From positions 13,640,995-13,704,994 of the forward strand of contig NC_034412.1 of the NCBI RefSeq assembly GCF_002078875.1: DNA of 64,000 nucleotides, written 5' to 3'. This DNA comes from Numida meleagris. Taxonomy: Eukaryota > Chordata > Aves > Galliformes > Numididae. The notes beneath the pieces were generated by a model. The model ran no database searches. It was not told where the DNA came from and saw only the letters and a program-made list of their open reading frames with translations. Shown here piece after piece: positions 1 to 12,845 of the stretch. Positions within the stretch are counted from its first letter, which is position 1, and every line of letters starts with the position of its first letter. The position numbers and the translations under genes were made by a program.

Positions 1-3000
1 AACACTATTCACTGCAATGAAGGACTTAGCACAAAAGGCTGATGGAAGGAAGCCTCATTTTCTTGCACATCTGTGTCTAACTGTGGGTCCTTAGGACGCT
101 TGATCTTGGCAGAACTTACTAGGAAATCTTGTTTGTTTGCAGTTTTCCAGAGAATGTTTTGGGGTGTGCACAGCTGTGAATGCTTGGTTTGTACTAAAGG
201 AAGCTGAAAAGCCCAAACACAAGAACCCCTCCAAAATTAATTCCAAAAAGCCCTTAATCCCTGCCCTCCAAATGGAAGAGGTTCAAGAAGGATCTAAGTT
301 TTCTTTCTAATGAAAACTTTATTTATTTTTATACCCCTTTAAATAGACATATCAAATAAAGAGCTCCTGCTTTCGTGCTAGTGTAAGTACAGCCGTGTCG
401 GAAAGCTTTCAAGAAAGTGGGAAAAAAAGTAGGAGTCTGCAACAGAGTTAGAACTACCAAACTTTTTTGCTGCAGAAAGAAAAAGAACAGAAAGACTGAA
501 AATGACAATGTAATATTATCCGTGGATTCCTTATTCTGAATCCTTTTTTCCTTTTGTGAAGAAAGTATTATTTCTTGTGATTGGGAATGTTGCAGGAGCC
601 AATACTGTGCGTAGGTTTTGTTCTGACGGAGTTGCTTTATGCTGGCACTTTGACATTCACAGTATCATAGCTGGAAAATAATTTGTGCAAAAAATGAAGG
701 TGCAGAAGAAGAATAAAGCAGTATGAAATATCAACAGGAAACCAAAGCCTTTCACCATCTTTGTGGTGCTGCAATAAATAATACAAACAGTATTTTAAAT
801 TTTCCTTATCTGTAGTTCTCCTGTTGTATTTATCTCCCTCAACATTAAAAAAAAAATTCATTATATTTAAGATACTCATTTTTTGAGTGGCAGTGAAACA
901 TTTTCAAATTCTACTCAGACAAGCACTGAAAAATTAATGGTTATTTTTTCTTTCTTGTCATGTATAGCACAAGAGGAAAATATTCAATTTTTGTGATGAG
1001 ATTCAAGAAGGGTTCTGTAAACACCTTTTCAATTCCAAGTAATTGATGAGACAAAAATACTTGATTTACTTCAAACATGATGAAAGTGAAATCCTTGTTT
1101 GATATAGGTATTTTGAAAATATCAAATCAGGGAATTGTTTGCAGAGAAGTGATATTCATGCAATTTTTGAAATAATTCAGATGATCGAGGTGCTTAATTC
1201 TTGACAGCAGCATTAAATAAATTTTTTGTTCCAGAACTTGTAACCATTACAAAATTTAAATTCTGATTTTTGCACTTGTTCTGGAAGTAAGACATATCTG
1301 AAAGATGTTAGTGTAAGTCAAGTGAATCTCACTGGAGAAAATCTCTCTCTGAAATATTAATCCTACAAGTTGAAAGCTAGAAGAGAGAGAATCCAAGATG
1401 ATCGGCACAAAGCAGAGCTTTCCTCTTCTCATGTACTGATATGTTTCAGAAGCAGGATTTCCAATACCAGTTTAAAACACCAGTGGCAATAATTTGAAAA
1501 GCTGTTCATGGTAATGCATTTCTTGGCAGCTGTAAATCGTGTCCTATGCATAGTCAGGTTGTATGAATTTTATCTTCTAGAGGGAGAAAATCACAGATCA
1601 AACAACCATCAGGGACTATAAATAGGAACATCAGTGTTCAGTCTTTAATATGAGTTATATCAAGACTTGCAAGTTTGGAACAAACTGAAGCTGTGGGACT
1701 GGCTCTGGGGATTGTGTTTTCATTTATAACAAGCAGAGACACGAAAGAAATACTGAATTTAGTTCAAGAAGGGCCATTTTCACAGAATACAGAAATAGGC
1801 ACGCAAGGCCAGTATCGCTCCACTGCAGTAGGGACCAATGTGTATTTTCCATTTCTTTTCATAAAATGGTAAACAAACTGCTTCCTCTTTAGGCACTTTT
1901 GGTCTAGTCAATAACCCTGCACCTTATAACACTTGATTGGGATTTTAGCAATCGCTTTGAATTTAACTACTTTAATTTTGTCCAGTGAGAATTAGAAGAG
2001 GGATTTTTGAGGAAGCAATGCTAAATCAATGAGAACATATGATATTTCCAAATAAATCACACTGTAATGTCTAATGTATGTTTCATGTTGTGTGGGTTTT
2101 GCTTTTTGAAAGAAAAGAGTGAAAGAAATATAGCTACTTGTTGTTTTTTTGTTTGTTTGATGATACTGTTTTCCTAGTTTCTTCACTTCCTTTGCTGGGT
2201 AAACTTTCAGATTTCATAAAGAGTGCACGCTCTAAAATAATGAATATTATGACTTTGTTCCACTCTTTTCTATCACCTGGTACTAATGGATACAGACAAG
2301 GAATTAAAGAGAGATTTTTCAGAAGTATACCTGTGCTTTTCCATTGTGATTTAGTGAAGTTTAGAGTTCAGATAAAAACTAAAGCGCTTTTTTCCCTTGC
2401 TTTAGTTAACGCTATAAAACAACAGAACAATTTTGACAAATGGAGTTTAAAAATAATTTAATAGACATCAGAATAACTGAATTTTCTGCATGAGCTGGAT
2501 GTTGTGGACAAAAATAAGTTTTTCCAAGGTTAACTGAAAATTCTATTATTATGTGAGACAATTCTTCTTTAAATTAGAAAATTAATCGTAATGAGGAACC
2601 AAAAATTTCAAGGGATTAATTTCGTTAAATTGGTACAAATAAGGAATATAGAGAAGAAATGGCTGAAGAACTACCTGTTTTAGAAACTTGTGGTATTGTG
2701 CATGAAATCAGTGTTCTATGCACTGTAACACAGTCCTCTCCTAGTAGGATAGGCAGGCTCCTAAAATAGTCTTTTTCAATCAGCTTGTCAAAGTGGTGAT
2801 ATTTGCCTTAGGGGAGAAAAAATAAAGCTTGGTATATGTCTGCACGGGTTTATTGAGGAGCAGGCATCAGGTATGTAGGGCAACAAGCCTTTCAGAAGAA
2901 TGTGGCAAGGCGTTGTTTTGGATATTAAGGACTATTTGATGTAGTATCATGCAGTAGCATCACCTGTCTGTGCAGTTTCATTAACAGATGGAAATAAAGT

Positions 3001-6000
3001 CAGCTGGGGGCTTTGAACTGAGTACATGTGAGTAGGGGAGGGAGGCGGCCTCAAGTACTGGCTGGAATGGCTGAACCTGTCTTATGATAACTGTTTTTAG
3101 TGTATTTTAGCTCTTAGTTCCTGTTGCTTGAAAATATTCTGGTATCATGTGGTGAGTATTGCGCTGCATTTCATCCCTGCTTTGCTTCATTTTTCTCTTG
3201 AAGATATATCTTTGTTTGTTTGTTTTTAATAATTTGCAAGTTGTTATTGAGCAGGGCAAGAGTTACAGTCAAGTTGTGAAGGTGTTGTTTATGCATGAAC
3301 TATTCAATGGTGTGACTTCTTGATCTGATGCATATTAACTTTGTTTACTGTATTTTAAATAGCTTTCATAAGTCTAAATAAAATACAGATAGTGTGAAAG
3401 TTATTTTGATTTTTGTTTTTAAGTAAAACTCTCCTGTCTGAATTACGAGTATTTGAATTGCTGAATCCCGTAATGCTCTCCTATTCACTGTTGCACCTTC
3501 TCAGCTACGAGAGATGCAGGGAATGCTGCAAAGAAATGATCGTTGCTTGAGATTAAAAACTACCACTGGGGAGTTTAAACAAAGACTCACTCACCAGATC
3601 AAACCCACCAGTCTTTACTGTAGAAAACAATGCAGTCCTTTGTCTTTGTCTCAGCTTACTTTTCTTTCCAGCAGATTAGACAATTCCTTTTCATTGCCTT
3701 TGAAGTCTAATCATACCCTTTTCCCATTTCTCTCTTTTCATGCGCTGTTTCTGAGAAAACTGACTACAAATGATCTGGTTTACCCCAGCCCTTGGCTCAC
3801 CTTCCCTTACCCTCACAATTCTGCCTTTTTATCTCTTGGCACTGGTTGTAGAAATTGATTGCCCACACCGCGCCTGATCCTATCTTCCTTTGCATCCAAC
3901 TGACCTGCGCTTAACTCTTCTCCACATCTCTCCCATGCCCCTGCCTTTCCCTCTGGTATCATTCCTCTGAATCTCTGCTTTTTTGCCACACACAGCACAA
4001 TGCAGAATCTCTGCAGTAAAATCTTGTGGCCTATGTGAGTACCCCAAATCCATCTTCTCTTACCACTGAGCTCAGCTGACATGCGTGTTACCATCCTTTT
4101 CCTCCAAGGTGGATTAACCTGTACAGTGTACTGCTTAGGCATCAGAGGTCTGATGTATTAGAAATGATAAGAATATCCCTATACATTCATGCCTAGAACA
4201 GCCTGTTTTCTAATGAATTCAGTAAAAAGATGAAGTGTATGTGTGCACAAAATACATACGTATTTATATTTTAAAATCTACCTTGTCTTCTAGACTGTTA
4301 GATAGGATGTATTAGCTCTGACTCTCCTGTCCTAGCTGGTACCAATTAACAGGGAACGCTTTGTCTGTGCTCTGGCACTTGGAAGGCATGTACTTTGTAG
4401 GAGAGGGTTGGTTGTTTTTTTGGTCTTCCCACACGGTCACCATCTACTTTTTTTTTTTTTTTTCCTGATCTTCCTACATATGCAAGAGCTTACCTTGCAT
4501 GTGTGGGTTTCTTGCTAAGTCTTGTCTGTTCCCATGAGAAGTTCAGTACCTCCCTATTTCTGCTAGATTAGAAATCTAGACAGATGCAATTGGAAAACAT
4601 AACAATAAATTGTTCAAGATCAGAGCCTTTGAAACGGTTTTAATTCCAGCCATCCTTAAATTCAGTTTTTCATCCCTTTTATCTAAAGTGCTTCCCTTGA
4701 AAAAAGCGTATTTTCTCCTCACTGAAAGGCACATACCTATGAGTAAAAAATAACATCTGTCCTCACATTTCATCAGGTTGTTGATTTTACAGATATATAA
4801 AACTTGAAGCCTGTAATTTCTTAGAGCTCTTTAATTTTGTTTTTAACAGAGTCTGCTCCATCTCTGATTTCCATTGTTATTTCACTCTGGTGATGCCTCC
4901 ACGGGCCTACAAAAGCAGAAAATTAGAGATTCATTGAATGTGGAAGGTTTTTCGAAAAACAGAAATAACTATTTCCAACAGCCCCCAACAGTAACGTGCT
5001 GTTTAGATATGCCTAGGTATAAATGCAAAATATTTGTGCATGAAAGAAAATAGCTTAAGAAAGAAGTATAAGCATTTTGGATTCATCATAGTTCAGTTGT
5101 TGTCTGTGTGTTGTAAAATAAAATGTGCCAATTTTCTGCTGTTTCATAACTCTCCCTTCTGGTATGCTGCAAGAAGCTAGTGCTTTGCCTAATGTCCTAC
5201 AAGGAGTCCTACTATGAAGCAAACTAACAAACTGCCTTGTTCCAGCTCAATTAAAGTGAATTTTTCTTTCTTCATAAGGGAAAAAAAAATGATGCCTGAC
5301 CTTCACTAAGTAGGATTTCATAACCTTGGAATTGTGAAGAGTTCATTTAAGCACGAAGTTGTATTGAAAAACAGCCCATGGGATAAAGTTTCAGAATGTT
5401 GGTTTTTTTTACTACAGTAGTTTATCTACAAAATCTGTGCTTTAAGAGAGAAAAAGAACACTCTAGTGAAATGATAACAAAAAATCCATTATTGCATAGT
5501 TCCAAAATTTACACGTTCAGAAAACATGCTCAGCTGCTCGCTGACACTGGAATCCCTCACTTCTGATGCTACATCAAAGGGATTTGTGAAGTACAGCCAG
5601 GACTGCATGCATCTAACTGTGCTGAATGCTATGCAGAAGAGCGTGGGGCCCACATCTCTGTTCTTACAGCATGTGCTTTAGGCTGTCGGATAAAAGGGGG
5701 AGAATAATAATGTCTGTATGTTGAGCTTAAATATAGTTCCATCCTGTGAAAGGTTGCTGTATTTTGTACTTTGAGCTTGGGCAAGAAATCAATTAAAACA
5801 TCAGTTTTCTTCTAACACTGTAGTCATTTCCCATTCTGCCCAACACACTGATTTGTTGGAGATCTAGGGTTTGTCACTCAGCTAGTATTTCAGTATTCTG
5901 AGATTTCTCCTGGTAGCATTCCTCCTTCAGTCCACACATATCAATTGGCTTTGCTCTCAGGTAGTATAACGTAAATGGTTACAGTGCGCTACAGGTATGT

Positions 6001-6990
6001 GCTTCGTGCCCAAATACTCATATATATCCTTGTCAGAAATAGGTTGATGTTGGCTGCCTCTTGACTTTGTTTTCTTATATGTACATTGAGGAATTACTAG
6101 TATATGTGTATTATATAACCCATGGAACATCTCTAAACACTTGTAATAATTTACTTTTTTTTTAGTCCTGGTTTTAAAATCTGCCTCATTTTACCTTTTC
6201 CTCGAGATGTGTCATTGATTCATTTTGTTATATCAGTTTCATTTTAAACATGGTGTATATCATTTCTTTAACGGGGAAAAATGTCTATTTTGAAACCAGG
6301 CAAAACAGGAGATATTGTTGCTTTTGCATAAGGGTGTGGTGGCTGGGGGCAATTTGTCTGTATTATATTTTATATTTTACTTTGTTCTGGATGAACCCTT
6401 AATTTCCCCACACATACTGCGTGTTTAGGTATGGCATTTTACCAATGATTCTCTCAGTAAGAGATTTTTCTGAGAGTAATTTTTTCATGAGCCTGCTCGT
6501 GAAACATTCTTATGTGACCTCCAAAGCAAAGACAAAATCTCAACTAAAATATGCATACCAAACAAGCTGCCATATGCATTTGCCTGTCCATATGATAGAG
6601 CTCATGTTTTGGCAATTTATTGCATCTCTAAGGGGTTCCTCTGACTTGCTAATAGATGGAAAAGATTCCCACAGGGTGAGGTTAACACTGCCATAGTACA
6701 ACTCATGCTTGATAACAGTATGAATCAGGAAGTACCACTTAAAAGATTTAGTAAGGGAAGCTATCTAATGAAATTAACAGTATTTTCTTGTTATTAATTG
6801 TGTATCTGAAGAGCTGAGTATCCAGAGCTTGATTCTTACAGAAAATCATCAAATTGATGTTAGGACCACAGCTTCTGCTTCCTTTTGAGAGAGAATATCC
6901 TATCTGAGACTTCACCATTAAATGAATGAATGTCTAAAAGTAGGTGAAAACTAAAATGGTTCCTTATTCAAACATTTTATTTTCAGAACT
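1..6990. other. AT-rich non-coding stretch, no recognised gene
   Basis: No gene or clear mobile element was recognised. The open frames are short, overlap on both strands and show no domain, signal peptide or splice context. Visible items are a T16 run at 4448-4463, TTTG-rich tracts near 2140-2160 and 3210-3225, and a pyrimidine-biased part at about 3600-4000 that creates the longest open frames here. Nothing else can be supported. Confidence 0.6.
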
Positions 6991-7020
6991 ATTAAATAAA
7001 CAGGTAAATAAATAGAAGGA

Positions 7021-7322
7021 CATGACAACAGAGGGGGCTGGAGGCTGGCACTTCTCCCTCCCTGCTGCTGCAGCATGGTCTGGCAGGGCTGGAGCAGCTC
7101 TGGCTTAGGGGGCATCTTTCTTCAGGTGCTTGAGTGGCGGAGGCCCCGTCGGTGCCACTGTCTCTCTGCCGTCTTCTGCCGCCAGCAGGCCTCTGGCCCA
7201 GCAGCTGCTCCCTGCACGGCCTGGGCACCTGGGCTGCTCCACAGGTGTCTCCCATTCAGATCTCCTTGCAGGGCAGGGGCAGCCAGGGCTCACCTTTTCA
7301 GGGCAGCTCCTCTCTTGCAGTG
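7021..7322. other. Isolated GC-rich block of unknown origin
   Basis: About 300 bases are clearly richer in G and C than both flanks, which are AT-rich. The block contains CTG/CAG-rich words and few CpG dinucleotides, so it is not a typical CpG island. Open frames of 60-87 codons on both strands follow from the base composition. On the plus strand it ends in a pyrimidine tract and CTTGCAG that would make a good splice acceptor (AG at about 7319-7320). On the minus strand an AATAAA (6976-6981) lies just beyond it, so a terminal non-coding exon or an inserted retroelement piece is possible. I could not match it to a CR1 3' end or an LTR I know. Confidence 0.35.
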
Positions 7323-7330
7323 TTCAAAAT

Positions 7331-10300
7331 AATCAGTTCAATTTTTTATTATTATTATCTTCGTTTTTATGTTTAATTATTTAAAGTAGCTCCTCATTTT
7401 AATTTATATTCTAAAATTAATAGGCCATACACCTGGGTACAGGCATTGAATGTCTGATTTAAAATTCACTATTTAATGCCACATTAAAATGCATCAGCAC
7501 TGTTTAAAAAAAATAAAGTAAACACTATCTCATATGTACCTGGTCATCATGACAAATATAATAAATAATTTAAAAAATCTTAAAAACATAATTCCCATTG
7601 GGCTTTGCTTGAGTAAAGGAAAATGGTGTGGCATTTCTAGTAGTATTTGGGACAGGATAACAAACGTACCAGGAATTTAAATTTTATCTGTGCATGTGAA
7701 CCCTTTTACAATGATGTTTTTTAAAATCAGTATAAATGTGAACAGATGTTGTTGATTTAACTTGGATTCAGTAACTGATCTGTTTAGCCAACACACTCAA
7801 ACAGTAGTTTAATTAGCCTATTATTCACTGTTGTAGAAAAATTGTTTTTGAAAACAATTCCGTAACATGGTTATGGATAAGAACATAGAATAAGAATATT
7901 CAGAAATGAAATCGCACTGTATTTTCTCCTCATTATGAAAGGACCTATACCTCTGAGAATCTGTCCAAGGATTTGGATTTGACACTTGTGCAGTGGCCAG
8001 TATTTTGTTCCCTGAAGAAAACCACACTGGAAACAGAAATGTCTGACCGCTTGCTTTTTCAGAACCCAGCAAGCCATTAATAGGAACAATTACACAGAAA
8101 AAATAACTAATCAAAACTGACATAGCTGTGTAACAAAAAATTAGTTGAAAGAGTTGCCCTCATTTGAAAAGAGTTTTTATTCTAATTATTGTTCAAATGT
8201 AAGCAGCTCTTGTTATGTTGCCACAAATTCTGAATGAAGAAAATTAAAATGAAGTTTCAGATATCCCTTCAACCCTAAACAGGCAAGTACAAAAGTTTCT
8301 GACTTGAAGTGTTAGTAACCAAAAGGCTTCTCCAGTGGGAGTGTTATTTTGCAAGCTTAGAATTTCACCCGAGCACCAGCCATTAGAAAAGGACCTATTT
8401 ACACTCTGCTCTGTCACATGGTTAGTAAATTCAGTAGCCTTATTGAGACGTGGGGAATTACTGAAGATGCAGTTTTAAACAGAAGTGATTATCTCTTGAG
8501 CTCCTGCTGACCCTGTAAGCAGAAGGATTTCTTTGCAGGATTGATTTTCCCTTCCTGTGGTGAGGATAGTCAAACTGTCTTGGCTGTGTGGAATAAATAT
8601 GCCAAAGCTTTTATCTCACGGCTGAACTGATGTGAGACTCAGCAAGTTGTACCGTCTGCTCCTTTGGCCCCTAATGGTGAAAGGAGTTAGGGATCATGGA
8701 AAATGGCACTTAATGCTGTTTGCTTTTTGTTGGTTTTCACCTGGACTATCAAGGTACCTAAACTGGAACTAATCAGAAACTGTTCTTATTAATCAAAGAT
8801 TTTGTCAGGAAATTGTTAATGGAGTACAGGAACATCAATTTTAAGACTTTTTGGTTTAGTCTTAGCTCAGTAATGGAGTTGTGGTCTAATTCAGTATTAC
8901 CTCTTCGTTAAACTTGTGTAGAAAATTGGTGTCTGATGCTGTAAAAACTTCCGTTATACAACATAAATTCACTTGCTGGCCAACAGCCTCGTGACAGTTG
9001 TGCCTTCACACAGTTAGGTTTTCATTCAGGTGCAAAAGGTGACTCCATAGCTGCTGTTCATAGGAGGCGTGGGAGACACTGATTTGGAACAAGCTCTTTT
9101 TCTTATCTATTTTCGTGCAGTACAGCAAATTCAATGGGAATTATTCACACCCAGAAAGGCAAAAGCATGACAGATCTTTTTTTCAGGTATTGGGACGTAC
9201 ATGGATTTCATTTCAGACACTAGACTTCCAGTGCTTTTAGCGCAGAGTAGAGTAGATTTATTTTGTTTGTTTTCATGTGTAGAATTTGGAAGTCTCTTGG
9301 TCTCATGCTAATACTGAGCAAGGGGATTTTGTAAATGTAACTTTTTTCAACACATGACAATAGTTTTCTATTCAACATTTTTTTTCAGCTTCTGTTAGGA
9401 CTGTACATGTTTGGGATTCTCTAATAAACTTTTGTTACATTATGTGACCTTCAGATTCTGGAATATATTAAGAATATATAAATTGCAGTGGGGTTTGATT
9501 CATCCATTTGTTTATGCAACATTTGCATGGGTATGTTTTGTGGATCAGCATCAGTGCTGATGTTGAAACTTTAAGACTGTGGACTAATGCTACAAAGAGA
9601 AAGTAATTTGGGCAGAAATAATATGTTGCATTGACAAATTCTGTTTAGGTTTTCTTTGCATTTTGATAAAACACAAATTGTTACACCTTCCAAGTTACGA
9701 TCTCCTCTCCAGAGACTTAATTAAACCTTTGATTGGTATAGTCAATTACATAAGCATGAAAACAAATAAGAACTGAACAAATACCTGTATAGCACTAACT
9801 CATCTTGCAATATAGTTTCGTTTAGCAATAAACCTGCTTTAATAAAAATATGTATTTCAGATACCAGTAAAGCTGGTATTAGGTGGAATTTGAAAAAAGA
9901 GAAACACTTGAAAATTTGACTAGCAGCGGATAGTAAATCTTTGATACATAAATAAAAGTCTTAATCTCACATCTGATATTTACATCCTTGTCTTATAATG
10001 AAACACATTACTTGCAGCTGAATAGTGAATCTGACAACATGGTATTGTTAGCTCATTTGATTCTTTTTTCATCATCTTTCAAGTAAGTAAAGATATCTAA
10101 ATGCACTATCCTCACAGCGTGTAGAGAAACAGGTCGTCTCTCTAAAGAATACCTTCCATCATTAACAATGAACATGTTTTATTAGCAGACAGTTCTTATT
10201 CATGTCAGAAAGCTCATTAAAACAATTTAATGGGCAGCAATTTAATGGAGAATGTGTCACTGTATCTCTTGTTCATACAGAAACTTTCCAGTGGCAGGGA

Positions 10301-10946
10301 AAAGCATACAGACTATTTTGACTATGAAAACACTTCAGCAGCTGAAATGTTACCCAGCAATTCAAACAACAATATCTGAGGCAGCTTCAGGAACAACTGA
10401 GATGAGCAGAATGAAGCTGTGTACTTCAGCATTGTCAAGGGTTCACTTGACAGCCATTCAGATTTCTCTGTTAAATTCCTTCTCTGCCTAGTCTCTTACT
10501 GCATTTACACTTCATATTAAGCAAATCTGCTTGTCCAATCCCAAAACTAGAATGTTGGCTTTAATATCTTAGTGAAGAATTTTATTTATGAGGTTACTGC
10601 TTTTGAGTTCTGGAATTGTTTTTGAAGACGTTGAGTTGAAATGTTGCCTCAGCCTGATTGTTTATCTCATGAGACTTGTCGAAGTAACATTCAAAACTGA
10701 TATGTCTGGATGCCACAAGAAAATGTCAACAGACTTTCAAGTTTTCTGTTCTGTTGTGGCAATGCTCCTAGTACATAAATAGCACTACTGGTCATCAAGA
10801 ATAGAGCTTAAGGAACAGAGGCATGTAAATATGGACTTCCTCTCAAAGTACCTTGTTGGGTAGCTGAGTTAAATCTTTGAAATTTTAAGCCTTTACATTT
10901 TTCATAAAGGCTGCTGAAGGAAATACATGTGTAAAACTAGTTAATT
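7331..10946. other. AT-rich non-coding stretch, no recognised gene
   Basis: No gene or repeat family was recognised. There is a TTATTATTATTA tract at about 7346-7360 and a short inverted repeat, AATTGTTTT and AAAACAATT separated by 2 bases (7840-7859). The open frames are short and have no protein-like features. Confidence 0.55.
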
Positions 10947-11351
10947 TTACAAGGTGTATGGGAACTCCTGCGTCATGGCCTGAACCACTGATTGAGCACC
11001 TGGAGGAAGGACCCAGTCAGCCCTGGGAGCACAGGTGAAGGCAATTCACCTGTGTGACCGGAAGGGGTGGAGCCTGGATCCACCCCTCATAGGCCTCATT
11101 TAAGGGCTGACTGGCACTGAGGAAGGATCTCTTTCTGGAGATCCTTCTTTGGTGGAGGCTTTTCCCTGTGAACCCAGAATCTTCTGATATGGGTGAGTGA
11201 TCTACTTCCCTTCCTTTGTAATACCTTGCTATTGTGCCGGTCGTTCCACCTCTTTTTTTTTTTTTTTTTTAATGCTTTTTCCATCACACTGGTCCTTCTG
11301 ATTGCTACACGAGGCATTTGTGCTCATACGGGCTAACCATAGAATTACAAG
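10947..11351. mobile_element. Unclassified repeat-like element with nested inverted repeats; LTR-like
   Basis: This roughly 390-bp segment is more GC-rich and more structured than its surroundings. The plus strand reads as a three-way junction. A 12-bp perfect outer stem (11013-11024 with 11103-11114) encloses two hairpins: 10-bp arms at 11030-11039 and 11045-11054, and 9-bp arms at 11063-11071 and 11079-11087. A fourth pair of 9-bp arms follows (11123-11131 and 11138-11146). A T18 run lies at 11253-11270. TTACAAG occurs at 10947-10953 and 11345-11351 and could be a target-site duplication. TG near 10955, CA near 11339 and a TATA-like TTTAAG near 11099 suggest a solo LTR, but I cannot name a family. 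A foldback non-autonomous transposon is the alternative. No open frame of note is present. Confidence 0.5.
11253..11270. repeat. Poly-T run (T18)
   Basis: Eighteen consecutive T residues lie inside the unclassified element. If the element were a retrotransposed copy on the minus strand this would read as internal poly-A, but about 75 bases of apparent element sequence continue beyond it. Slippage expansion is therefore equally likely. Confidence 0.9.
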
Positions 11352-12697
11352 TCATCAACAAGATTAACAGACTAAAAACTTTCTATTAGGGATCCCAAAT
11401 GTAGTTAAAAACAAACAAGAGAAACCCAATTTTTCCTATGTGACTGCACTGTTAAATCATTAAAAAAAAAAAATTAAAAATAGTCTTCTAAAATATTTGA
11501 ATTGTCATGTCTAGCCCAGAGCTTTCAGCAAGGCCTATTGTTTGCTGTTGGTGTAGAGTCTGGACACCTCTAATGCTAAATGTTGGTGTTCTGTCTATTA
11601 AAAAAAATGCTAAATTTAAATATTACAGTTCCAGTGCTGAAGTTGATATGACTTTATATAAAATTAACATTTAAAAGAGAATAGGAAAACAGATTCTGAA
11701 ATAAGTTCTGCCAAATGAATTACTCTGTGTATTAGGTAACTGTATTTCAGGAGTTATTATTTTAGATAAACTAATAAGACAAATGTCAACGAAGCCCTTT
11801 AATTATGATATACATCTATATTTATTTAAACAACAACAACAAAACCTAATCAAAATTAAGATCAGGGAAATGTCAACTGAAATCTGTAATTTGCCAGTGT
11901 GAAATCCAAGTACAGCAGCTACTTTCATGCATCACAACAGCAAAAAGCAAGGCCATATTATCAACACAGCAAAGAAATAATTCATATTGAGGATGCAACA
12001 TCATTCTCTCTTCTCACCTCTGTATTTGCTAGATTAGCAGTTCAAATGGAAAAATGCTTTTAGTGGATTAAGAACCCCTGGAGGCAGTACAGGAATCCAG
12101 AGTTTCTGCTACAAGCTTTTTATCTGCTACATATTTTTCTCCATATATATATTAAACCATGGAATAACCCTTTAACCTGGAAAACATCAAACCATTTTGG
12201 TGTCCGCTCTGTGCAGTTTGACTTAATTTGGTAGCATTCCTGTCCTTTTTAAATGGTTGCATTTTCTTTCTCACCCCCAGTTGAAGCTAGATTTTTTTTG
12301 TATCTCTAAGAGGATTTGCAGCAGTTTTTATCTGTTTCATAGCACATTATAACAAATGGTATTTTATCCTGATTAAGAAATTACACATTCAAATACTATA
12401 TAGGAAAAAAAGATTAATAGACTCTTAACATTTACACTTACCTGCATTTATTCAATTGTTAACAATTATAAACAATACAAATTAATTATCAGTAAAACAG
12501 AAGCATAGTCACTGTATTTAAATATTTCATTATACTGTCCAGGACAGTGAATTCATTAAGCTATGTTATTACAGCATGCGTAATATTATAAAACTAGAAC
12601 TCCATTTCGTAAACCTTAAAAACTCATTGGACAACATCATTTTTAATTTGTGTGTATAATCAATTAGGTCAATGTGATGAGAATCTAGACTTGAGTG
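11352..12697. other. AT-rich non-coding stretch, no recognised gene
   Basis: No gene was recognised. The stretch includes an A-rich tract at about 11461-11480, a CAA-rich tract near 11830-11845, and a perfect 14-bp palindrome AATTGTTAACAATT at 12454-12467. Most of it is plain AT-rich sequence. Confidence 0.55.
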
Positions 12698-12845
12698 TCA
12701 TAGAATCAGAATCACCACGGTTGGAAAAGAACTCCCAAGATCATCCATTGAACCATCCACCTACTACCAATACAAACCCACTAAACCACTTCCCTTAGTA
12801 TGACATCTGAATGTTTCTTAAACATCTCCAGGGATTTCTTTGATC
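12698..12845 (-). mobile_element. CR1 LINE 3' fragment (old, minus strand)
   Basis: On the plus strand this begins with TCATAGAATCA, the reverse complement of the avian CR1 tail. It then follows the remembered CR1 order: a TTGGAAAAGA...CTCCCAAGATCATCCA block, an ACCATCCACCTACTACCAAT block, and a CATCTCCAGGGAT block. The CR1 3' end is therefore on the left and the element is on the minus strand. Similarity fades after about 12845, though weak resemblance may run to about 12900. It is 5'-truncated, as nearly all CR1 copies are, has no open reverse-transcriptase frame, and its many substitutions suggest an old insertion. CR1 copies usually lack target-site duplications and none was seen. Confidence 0.85.

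Noticed and set aside
3514..4142. Opposed open frames on both strands (114 and 109 codons)
   Set aside because: They are explained by a pyrimidine-biased tract that lowers stop-codon frequency.
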